From NCBI GenBank assembly GCA_013214765.1, contig JABSQD010000027.1:1-6695 (forward strand): a stretch of DNA of 6,695 nucleotides. Reading direction: 5' to 3'. The notes beneath the pieces were generated by a model. The model did no database searches, was not told where the DNA came from, and saw only the letters and a program-made list of their open reading frames with translations. The DNA is from Mycoplasmataceae bacterium. Lineage in GTDB: Bacteria; Bacillota_I; Bacilli_A; Mycoplasmatales; Hepatoplasmataceae. The position numbers and the translations under genes are program-made. Each line of letters opens with the position of its first letter. Positions within the stretch are counted from its first letter, which is position 1. Shown piece after piece: positions 1-6,695 of this stretch.

Positions 1-48
1 CTAAAGTAAATAATTTATAATATATTTTTAAATATTAAATATAATTTC
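1..48. other. AT-only tail after coaE, no recognisable gene
   Basis: These 48 bases are almost pure A and T. On the minus strand they contain no ATG, GTG or TTG start, no ribosome binding site and no GC-rich hairpin followed by a T-run, so I cannot say whether the operon ends here or goes on past the edge. An imperfect AT inverted repeat is present but not convincing as a terminator. Confidence 0.5.
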
Positions 49-489
49 TTACAAAAATTTTTTAATAAAATTAGGATTTGTTAATTTAGCTTTATAAAAT
101 CTTTTTGTAATTATTTCTGAAGAAGCTTTAACTAATATTAGTTTATCATAATTAAATTTTATTGGAGAATTAGTTAGAATGGGCAATTCAGCAACAAAAT
201 TATCTTTTTTATTTAAATATTCGTAAATAATTGGATGTATTAACTCATTTAATATTTGTAAATTACCTTCGATTGAAACTCATTCTGCCAAAAGTCTTTT
301 ATTCACTTGTTTATCATTTACAAATTTTTCTCCTAATTCTTTTTTAATTATCTCATATCCTTTTTGTTTTGATTTATAAATTTTAGTAATAAATGAATCA
401 GCACTAAAAACTTTAATATCTTTTTTTTGTAATTCTTTTAATAAAGTTGTTTTCCCTGAAAGTGGAGATCCTACTAACACTATAATCAT
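49..489 (-). CDS. coaE: Dephospho-CoA kinase-like P-loop protein CoaE, C-terminally short
   Basis: 146 residues in code 4, with one TGA Trp at 280-282 (residue 70) and a TAA stop at 49-51. CoaE phosphorylates the ribose 3'-OH of dephospho-CoA with ATP, the last step of CoA synthesis. Visible: Walker A GSPLSGKT at 7-14; VFSAD at 27-31, where the family usually has (V/I)DAD, so the first Asp is Ser29; LNELIHPII at 80-88, matching the conserved LN..vHP; VAELPIL at 99-105, matching the (L/V)EVPLLFE strand; YDKLILVKASSEIITKRF at 114-131, matching the 'DKiivV.a....qieR' region. It then stops, lacking the LID segment (R(D/I)..Q) and last helices; the family is normally about 200 residues. It may be a reduced enzyme, a decayed copy, or a related kinase. 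It overlaps the exonuclease by 10 bases, has only a weak ribosome site, and occupies the coaE position of the polA-(mutM)-coaE neighbourhood. Confidence 0.72.
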
Positions 490-1367
490 TTTTTTTCCAA
501 TCTATTAGCAACAGAGTGAATTGAATATTCTCTTAAAAAACTAATTAACTTTTCCCTATTTATTGGGGAAAAAGATATTGTTTCAAATTCAATATCTATT
601 TTTGCATCAATGATAATTGTCGCAATAGACTTACATAAAATACCCATCTTCTTTCCATCTTGAATTTTTTTTTGTAATACAGGAGTTAATTCCTTTATGT
701 TTTCTAATATACTTTCTAAATTTTTATATTCAGACAATAATTTAACTGCTCCTTTTTCACCAATTCCTTTTATTCCTTCTAAATTATCAGATGAATCTCC
801 CATTATTCCTTTTAAATCTATTATTTGATTTGGATTCAATCCTAAAAATAAATTTGAAAAATTATCTTTGGTAAATTCAATCATTTCTGAAACACCTGTT
901 TTTGAAATATGTACATTAATATTCATATCTACTAGTTGTAAAAAATCTTTATCAGATGTTATAATATCAACTTTAATTCCATTATTAGAAAATTTCTTAG
1001 AAAGTGTTCCAATAATATCATCAGCTTCTAAAATCGGAGAAGAGACATGTTTAACACCTGATAAATCTAAAGCTTTTATAATTAAGGGTTTTTGACTTAT
1101 TAATTCTTCTGGCATCTTTGATCTTCCTGCTTTGTAAAAAGAATGTTTTGTTCTATATGTTTCTAATCCTTTTTCATCAAAAGCAACCAAAACATGAGAA
1201 TCATTAAATCTTTCTACAAGATTTAAAATCATTATAGAAAATGTTCTTAAGGCATTAATTGGTCTCCCTTTATCATCAAAGCCCTCTCCTCTTTCCATTA
1301 AAAAAAATGATGAATAAAATGCTTTATACATTAATGCATTTCCATCTATTAATAATGCTTTTTTCAT
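480..1367 (-). CDS. Stand-alone 5'-3' exonuclease (PolA N-terminal / flap endonuclease family)
   Basis: 295 residues in code 4, ending KKWL with TAG at 480-482. A standard-code reading would stop two codons earlier, at TGA 486-488. The family removes RNA primers and 5' flaps on the lagging strand and in repair. Nearly the whole metal-binding acidic set is visible: D8 (LIDGNAL), D64 (VAFDEKG), E114-D116-D117 (EADDIIG), D139 and D141 (TSDKDF), D191 and D194 (GDSSDN). These align with the known residues of Taq polymerase's nuclease domain. The H3TH DNA-binding element follows as DNLEGIKGIGEKGAVKLL, about 194-211. There is no polymerase domain: the protein is about one third the length of full PolA, as in other Mollicutes, where it is often still named polA. 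Directly behind dnaE it plausibly supplies Okazaki-fragment processing. It overlaps dnaE by one base and coaE by 10 bases. In Firmicutes polA-mutM-coaE is common; mutM is missing here. Confidence 0.94.
489..495 (-). promoter_or_regulatory. Candidate -1 frameshift slippery heptamer A_AAA_AAA at exonuclease/coaE junction
   Basis: In the exonuclease frame the codons read GAA AAA AAA TGA. The last A of GAA plus the two AAA codons form a perfect X_XXY_YYZ heptamer. A -1 slip makes the next codon ATG ATT ATA, the first codons of coaE, giving an Exo-CoaE fusion (...LEKK-MIIVLVG). The sequence and frames are directly visible; actual slippage is only a possibility, because A-runs are frequent in this AT-rich DNA and I see no clear downstream stem. 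Confidence 0.3.
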
Positions 1368-4210
1368 TACTTAATTTCCTCCAAATTATTAATTATAATT
1401 GTTTCTCCACGATTTAAATCTACTGTTCCATAAAATATTAATTTATTAGTAGGTTTTATTAAATCACTGAATTTTTGAAATATATTGGGTCAACAAGTTA
1501 TATTGATTTTTCTTTTTCCATTAGTAATATTTGCAAAAGCCATTTTTTGACCAGTTTTAGTTGATATTTCTCTAACTGAAATAACTTCTCCAATAAATAT
1601 TACTTTTTTATTTTGTTCTAAATACTCTAAATTACATATATTAATATTTAATTTATTTTCTAAAATTTTAATTTCCTTATATGATTCTCCATCATTTAGA
1701 GAAAATCCCATTACCTCATTAAAATAATCTTTTTCCTTTTTTTCTTGTAATTTTTTAATTTTTGGAGCAGGAACTATTTCCTTATTAAAGGAAATATTAT
1801 TTTCGTTTTTAATTCTAATCATATTTAAATATTCCTCAATATCCCCAATTAAATTTAATAATGTTTCTTTATTAAAACCAAAATTTCTTAAAGCATTTGC
1901 TTTAATTAAAATTTCTAATGCAGAATTTGTAATTTTTGCCTTTTCACATTCTATAAAAAAATCAATTATATTCATTTCTTTAAAAATATTTTTTTTAAGA
2001 GTACATATATTTTTTATAATTGATTCTCCAATTTTTTTAATTGTTTTTAAACCTATAAATATTTCCTTCCCAATAATTCTATATTCAGAAAAAGAATCAA
2101 ATATCGATGGTTCATTAATCTTTATTCCTAAATCCTCAGCTTCAGAAATATAAATTGGAGTTTTTGTTGAATTTCCAATAACTGAATTTAAAAGCGAATT
2201 CATAAATTCTAATGGATAATTAATTTTTAATCAAGCTAATCAATATGAAATTATAGTATATGCAAAAGCATGGGATCTATTAAAACCATAATTAGAAAAT
2301 TCATATATTAAATCATAAGTTTCTTGAATTAATTTATTATCATGTCCATTTTCTATTGCTCCATTAAAAAATTCTTGTTTTAATGACTTCAATAAATTAA
2401 TATCTTTTTTACTAATGGCTCTTCTAAGAATATCTGCTTTTGATAAAGAAAAATTCGAAAATACTTGAACTATTTGCATAATTTGTTCTTGATATATAAT
2501 GATTCCATATGTAAGTTTTAAAATAGTTTTAATTTCATCATTAATATATGCAATCGGATGATCTCCTCTTTTTCTAGAAGCAAATTCAGGAATCATTTTC
2601 ATTGGTCCGGGACGAAATAAAGATGTTACTGCAACAATATCTTCGAAAGATGTTACTTTAATATCCTTCAAAGATGCCCTCATACCCGGAGATTCCAATT
2701 GGAATATTCCTGAAGTTCTACCTGAGGACAATAATGAAAACACTTTTTGGTCATTGAAATTAATACTCTTTAAATTAATAATAATATCTTTATTCAACTT
2801 AATATCATCTAATGTTTTTTTAATGAAAGATAAATTTCTCAATCCCAATATATCAATTTTTAATAATCCATTATATTCCATATAATCCATAGAATATTGA
2901 GTTTGAAGTATTTCGCCATATCCATTTTGGACAGGAACAGATTTATATATAGGTTCATCCGAAATAACAATTCCAGCTGCGTGTGTTGAAAATTGTCTTG
3001 GTAATCCTTCAATTAATTTAGCAGACTTAAATATTTTTTTTAACATATCTGAGCTATTTATTTTTTCTTTAAATACTTTTGATTTTTTATATGATTCATC
3101 CAAAGTTAAATCTTCTGGAATAAGTTTAGTAATTGAATTTGTTTCAGTAGCTGACAAGCCGTTAATTCTAGCAATATCTTTAAATGACATTCTAGCTCTT
3201 AAAGTTTGATATGTAATTATTTGAGCAACATTTTCTTTTCCGTATTTAGTTGAGATATATTGGATAACTTTTTCTCTACTCACATCTTCAAAATCAATAT
3301 CTATATCAGGCATAGAAACTCTATCAGAATTTAAAAATCTTTCAAAAAGCAAATTATTTTCTATTGGATCTACTGTAGTTATATTTAATAAAAAAGAAAT
3401 AATTGATCCTGGTGCAGAACCTCTTCCAGGTCCTACAAATATTCCTTGATTTTTAGATCAATTTATAATATCGGCAACAATTAAAAAATATGATTCAAAT
3501 TTCATTTTAGAAATTACACTTAGCTCATGTTTTGTTCTATCGATATATTTAGTTCTATCTAAATTTTTATTAGAGTTTAATAAATTTTGCAATTTTTCCT
3601 TTAATTCTTTTTCTAAAAATTCTTTAGAATTTACCTTTTCTCCTTTATGAAAAAATGATGGCAAAATATTTTTTCTTTCATTTATTTCAATATTAACTTG
3701 TTCTGAAATAATATCTATTTTTTTTAAAACATTTATTCCATTTAAGACTTCAAACTCTTTCCTTGATAAAAAATGAGAAGACAAATCTAAAAATTGTTCT
3801 GATTCAGATATGGAATTAAAACTCTTTAATACAACAATATCTTCTTTTTCTTTATATAAAACTGGAATTAATAATTCTTTAAATATAATTAAATTTTTAT
3901 CAATAATATTTATTTTTTTTTCCAATTTAATATTTGAAGAAATTTCCATTAATTTTTTATATCCATTATAATTTTTCGCAATCAAAATAGTTTCAATTTC
4001 GTTATATTCCACTTGCAACCCAATTATTGGCTTAATATTATTTTTTTTACATTTAAAATAAAATTCCATAGAACCATACATTATATTTTTATCTACTAAA
4101 AAAGCAGTTGAAAAACCATTACGTAAACTCAAATCAATAATATCTTGAATTTTTAGTAATGAATTAAAAAATGTATAGGATGATCTTGTTAATAAATTTG
4201 GATTATTCAT
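1367..4210 (-). CDS. dnaE: DNA polymerase III subunit alpha, DnaE type, with degenerate PHP domain
   Basis: 947 residues in code 4, with TGA Trp at 3455-3457, 2240-2242, 2231-2233 and 1490-1492; without recoding it would look like three or four fragments. It is the family C replicative polymerase catalytic subunit. Low-GC Gram-positives also use PolC, with DnaE extending primers, mainly on the lagging strand. Order: shortened PHP region (1 to about 220); HELSVISKMKFESYF leading to NWSKNQG and VGPGRGSAPGS at about 259-269; palm with MPDIDIDFED giving catalytic D302 and D304, and LLKIDILGLRNL giving the third, D453; RPGPM and the fingers; helix-hairpin-helix GLKTIKKIGE at about 720-729; OB fold at about 867-945 (FIGEVISV...TKTGQKMAF). 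It is shorter than the E. coli protein (1160 residues), mostly from a reduced N-terminus and C-terminus. The PHP HxH is missing, so proofreading by this domain is unlikely. The start follows the nrnA stop by 2 bases with no visible Shine-Dalgarno. The TAA stop shares one base with the next ATG (TAATG). Confidence 0.96.
1376..1382 (-). promoter_or_regulatory. Shine-Dalgarno of the 5'-3' exonuclease gene
   Basis: Minus-strand GGAGGAA sits in the last codons of dnaE. Ten bases separate GGAGG from the ATG at 1365-1367. It fixes the exonuclease start at the TAATG junction. Confidence 0.7.
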
Positions 4211-4212
4211 TT

Positions 4213-5151
4213 TTATAATAATTTTAATTTAGATAAAACTTCCTCAAACTCCTTTTTATTTTTAATTTTTAAACCAGCGGCCATTTCATGTCCGCCTCCA
4301 TTATGTTCTTCGGCTATTTGAACAATTGGCTTTTTTCTTGATCTTAACGAAGCTTTATAATGTCCATTTTTCGAATCATAAGTTGCATACAATGCATAAT
4401 TAGCTTCTGAAAATCCCATTAATATAAATATTAATGAAGAAGCAGTATTATAATCAATACTATATTTCTTATGTAAACCTTTAGGCATCATATAGTATGA
4501 AACTCCTTTTGAAAAATTTAAATCAGACATTATTTTACCTTGTAATCTTATAAAATTAATATTTCTATCATTTAATGCATTTGCTATTTTAGAAATTTTA
4601 ACACCTGCTTTAGATAAATACATTGCTTCTTCAAATGTTTCTGCTTTAACTGAATTAAACATAAATTTACCTGTGTCAGTAATTATTCCTGTTAATAAAT
4701 ATTCAGCAGCTTTTTTTGTTATTTCCATTTTAGATTGTCTAGCAAATCTTGCGATCATTTCCGAAACTGACGAAGTATTACTTTCGATTCATTCTATATT
4801 TCCAAAATTTTCTGAAGTTTTATGATGATCAATTTTAATTATTGTTTCTCCTCTAAAAAATTCTTCTCCTTGAATTCTTTCAATATTAGCTGTGTCCACA
4901 ACAATAACCAATGATCCTTTGTAATCATTTATTGTAACTTTATCAAAGTTATCTTTAAATATATTTTTTATAGAATGTTTGTCAAATTCTTTTCTATTTC
5001 CAACTGCAATTATATTTTTATCAGGAAATTTTTTTATTAAAATTTCTTTTAAACCTAGTTGAGATCCCAAGGCATCTCCATCAGGTTTTTGATGTCTATG
5101 TATAATAATTGTTTTATGTTTTTTTATTTCATTTAATATTTGTTTATTCAT
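4213..5151 (-). CDS. nrnA: DHH/DHHA1 phosphoesterase, NrnA/MgpA type (nanoRNase / pAp phosphatase)
   Basis: 312 residues in code 4, with one TGA Trp at 4789-4791 (residue 121, in FGNIEWIESN); length is normal for the family. Manganese-dependent DHH enzymes of this type degrade 2-5 nt RNAs and dephosphorylate 3'-phosphoadenosine 5'-phosphate (pAp) to AMP. Motifs seen: H20-Q-K-P-D24-G-D26 (motif I), VVDTAN with D86 (motif II), IDHH with D108-H109-H110 (motif III, the name motif), GIITDTG with D159 (motif IV), then the DHHA1 substrate domain with KASLRSR at about 267-273 and GGGHEMAAG at about 285-293. All expected catalytic residues are present, so it should be active. It overlaps thiI by 8 bases and ends 2 bases before dnaE. 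In Mollicutes this family is often labelled mgpA; whether RNA or pAp is the main substrate cannot be read from sequence. In Bacillus nrnA also lies close to dnaE (from memory). Confidence 0.92.
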
Positions 5152-6328
5152 TTTTTAATTCCTTAATATTAATTACTCTCATATCTTCATTAAATACCTT
5201 TTCCAAAATATTGTCCATATCTCCAAGTTGAAGTTCTAATTCTTTAACTCTATAAAGTTTGGGAAAAATAATTGGTTTTTTAGGAGTGAATGCAGAACAC
5301 ATATCATCTCCAGGTCTAATTGATATTTTATAAGTATTAATTGCTTCTGCATCTTTAATTATCTCATTTTTTGTCATAGATACTAGGGGTCTTATGATTA
5401 ATTTTTTAATTGTCTGATCAATAATTTCCATTGATTCCGGAGTTTGAGAAGCTACTTGACCCAAAACGTCTCCAGTAACTAAAAATTTATATCCATATTT
5501 TCTTGAAACTAATTCTGAAAATCTCATAAAATATCTCCTTAAAAGAATTATTCTATATGAATCATCATCTAATTTCATTATTTCTTCTTGTACTTTTTCG
5601 AAATTTACAAAAAATAATTTACCATGATTACCATTAAACTTATCAACCTGCTTAGCTAAATCTTTGATTTTACTAATTGTGTCAAACTCTGATGTTCGAG
5701 GAGTTAAAAAAATAATAAATGATGAATTAATACCTCTTGTTATTATTTTGAAAGCAGCAACTGGAGAATCTATTCCTCCTGATAAGAGAGTAAGTGCTTT
5801 ACCATTTACTCCAGCAGGAAGACCATTTATAGTTGTTTCTTTTTTAAAAAATAAGGTAGCAATTTTATTTTCTATTCTTACATTAATATCAATATCATAA
5901 TATTTTAAATTAATCTTTAATCCTAGTTTATTCGTTCCGATTCAAGCAAGTCATTCAATCATTTTATCCTTATTTTCAAACATGTCATTATTAATTATTT
6001 TAGCACTAACCCTAAATGTGGTTTTGGAGGGAAGACTAGAAAGTTCTTTTTTTATAATATTTTCTATTTGTGTTTTATCAACCGCCGTATCTACACAAAA
6101 AGAAAAGGAAGAAATACCAACTATTTCTTTCAAACATAAAGAAATCAAATTTAATTGTGAAGAAAAAATCTTTAATTTATCTCTAACATCTTTAATTTCT
6201 GCTTTAATTTCATTATCCTTTAATTTGTTTTTAATATTTTTTATTAAAACTCTAACAAATTCTTTTTTATTCCCACCTTTTAAAGATAACTCCGAAAATC
6301 TAACTAATATATATTTATTTGATTCCAT
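5144..6328 (-). CDS. thiI: tRNA 4-thiouridine synthase ThiI (no rhodanese domain)
   Basis: 394 residues in code 4, with Trp encoded by TGA at 5951-5953 and 5942-5944; a standard-code reading would break it near residue 125. ThiI adenylates U8 of tRNA and inserts sulfur to give 4-thiouridine, in the cytoplasm; in some bacteria it also serves thiamine synthesis. Order: N-terminal ferredoxin-like region (FSELSLKGGNKKEF, about residues 11-24), THUMP domain to about 165, then the PP-loop ATPase domain. The pyrophosphate motif SGGIDSPVA is at 183-191, GDVLGQVASQT at about 286-296, and IRPGDDMCSAFTP at about 338-350. Cys344 aligns with the second Cys of the DCC motif of Bacillus ThiI; the first is Met here. 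The protein ends about 50 residues later, so there is no rhodanese domain and sulfur must come from another donor. No nifS-type desulfurase lies next to it. The start is ATG with a strong Shine-Dalgarno; the stop overlaps the nrnA start by 8 bases. Confidence 0.95.
5159..5164 (-). promoter_or_regulatory. Shine-Dalgarno of the nrnA-like gene
   Basis: Minus-strand AAGGAA lies 7 bases before the ATG at 5149-5151, within the last codons of thiI. Good spacing and moderate strength support the chosen start. Confidence 0.6.
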
Positions 6329-6695
6329 ATATTTCTATTGCCTCCTTTGCCTTTCTTAAAGATTCTGTATATTTTTCCTCATTAAATGATTCACTAATCG
6401 AATCTAACATTTGATCATACTTTTCATTTGATCCTTTATATCTATTTAAGAACATAATTGTTTCTTTTAAGAAAAAAAATTCAAATGCTGATCCTTTGGT
6501 TTTTTCCACTAAATAATTTACTTTCTTTCTAATATTATAAGCATTTTCATATGATTTTTCATCTACCTTCTTTGTATTGTTTTCAAAATTATTTCTTAAT
6601 TTCGAAACTTCAACTTGCAATTCATCTTTACTTTTTTCAAAATTATTTTTTGAAATTCCATATAATGAACTAATATTATATTCTATTCTTAACAA
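6315..6695 (-). CDS. ezrA: Septation ring formation regulator EzrA, C-terminal part (5' end outside window)
   Basis: Partial gene: 127 codons including the TAA stop, with the reading frame open through the right edge. The leading TTG codon there is an internal Leu, not a start. EzrA is a membrane-anchored, spectrin-like coiled-coil protein that restrains FtsZ ring assembly and couples division to wall or membrane synthesis; its membrane anchor is N-terminal and so not visible here. The visible part is charged and helical with coiled-coil character. It ends in the family-like tail NRYKGSNEKYDQML...FNEEKYTESLRKAKEAIE, matching the 'NRYR-S-...Y..AL..A..AIE' ending of Bacillus EzrA. The stop overlaps the start of thiI by 14 bases, so the two are probably translated from one message. 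EzrA next to thiI recalls the Firmicute ezrA-nifZ-thiI neighbourhood (from memory). The alternative is another coiled-coil protein, since coiled coils give weak homology, but tail and context favour EzrA. Confidence 0.72.
   Translation of the reverse strand: MLRIEYNISSLYGISKNNFEKSKDELQVEVSKLRNNFENNTKKVDEKSYENAYNIRKKVNYLVEKTKGSAFEFFFLKETIMFLNRYKGSNEKYDQMLDSISESFNEEKYTESLRKAKEAIEIYGIK
6341..6348 (-). promoter_or_regulatory. Shine-Dalgarno of thiI
   Basis: Minus-strand AAAGGAGG lies inside the end of ezrA. Twelve bases separate GGAGG from the ATG at 6326-6328, a slightly long but workable spacing. It is the strongest ribosome binding site in the window and supports the chosen thiI start; there is no other ATG, GTG or TTG between it and that codon. 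Confidence 0.75.

Noticed and set aside
16..21. TATAAT on the plus strand as a promoter -10 box
   Set aside because: Such hexamers are expected by chance in nearly pure AT sequence; there is no -35 partner and no plus-strand gene downstream.
17..48. AT-rich inverted repeat after coaE as a terminator
   Set aside because: Pairing is imperfect, has no GC pairs and is not followed by a T-run on the minus strand.
868..1095. Plus-strand open frame of 75 codons opposite the exonuclease gene
   Set aside because: It lies wholly antisense to a well-supported gene with all catalytic residues, has no convincing ribosome site and resembles no family; a shadow frame.
1490..4210. Apparent split of dnaE into three pseudogene fragments
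   Set aside because: All breaks are TGA in one constant frame, the joining segments encode conserved motifs (GPGRGS, YWLAWLK), and code 4 restores one protein.
4213..5151. Two separate DHH and DHHA1 genes
   Set aside because: The single TGA at 4789-4791 is in frame and encodes Trp in FGNIEWIESN; together they form one normal-length NrnA.
5664..5900. Plus-strand open frame opposite the PP-loop part of thiI
   Set aside because: It is antisense to the ThiI SGGIDSPVA region, which is continuous once TGA is read as Trp.
5982..6359. Plus-strand open frame of 125 codons rich in Leu, Ile, Phe and Ser, resembling a membrane protein
   Set aside because: The hydrophobic look is the usual complement of a Lys/Glu-rich AT-biased gene; it lies antisense to the N-terminal part of thiI.
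1..6695. CRISPR arrays, insertion sequences, tRNA or rRNA genes, toxin-antitoxin or defence genes
   Set aside because: No direct repeats, terminal inverted repeats, cloverleaf or transposase signatures were found; practically every base belongs to the six housekeeping genes.

Overview
The window is a tightly packed block of six genes, all on the minus strand, from a very AT-rich bacterium that reads TGA as tryptophan (genetic code 4). The evidence for the code is direct. Five of the six genes contain in-frame TGA, nine in total, and I found no TGG tryptophan codon in any gene. Several of these TGA codons sit where relatives of the protein carry Trp, such as the two in the YWLAWLK stretch of DnaE and the one in NWSKNQG just before its GPGRGS motif. 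Code 4, the base composition, a stand-alone 5'-3' exonuclease in place of a full DNA polymerase I, and an EzrA homologue all point to a Mollicute. Having EzrA makes the Spiroplasma/Mesoplasma/mycoides side more likely than the pneumoniae or hominis groups. This placement is inference; no rRNA is present to settle it.

In transcription order (high to low coordinates) the layout is as follows. The 3' part of ezrA (cell-division regulator) is cut by the right edge. Next come thiI (tRNA 4-thiouridine synthase), an nrnA/mgpA-type DHH phosphoesterase (nanoRNA and pAp hydrolase), dnaE (replicative polymerase alpha subunit), a 5'-3' exonuclease of the PolA N-terminal family, and a short coaE-like dephospho-CoA kinase. 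A 48-base AT-rich tail at the left edge holds no recognisable gene. Neighbouring genes overlap by 1 to 14 bases or are separated by 2, so the block is almost certainly one operon with translational coupling. Its promoter lies outside the window.

By function, DnaE and the 5'-3' exonuclease belong to replication and Okazaki-fragment maturation. NrnA clears the short RNAs and pAp left by RNA turnover and CoA-dependent chemistry. CoaE makes CoA, ThiI thiolates tRNA, and EzrA controls the division ring. From memory, Firmicutes keep ezrA near nifZ-thiI, nrnA near dnaE, and polA-mutM-coaE together. The window therefore looks like a compressed version of three conserved neighbourhoods, with nifS/nifZ and mutM absent from the expected slots.

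This is a conserved housekeeping region, and I see no new defence, mobile or biosynthetic system. The points worth a second look are smaller: an A_AAA_AAA slippery site at the exonuclease/coaE junction that would fuse the two proteins by -1 frameshifting, a shortened DnaE PHP domain without its metal-binding HxH, and a CoaE lacking about 50 C-terminal residues. In a standard-code translation every gene except ezrA and the exonuclease would appear broken; none of them is.
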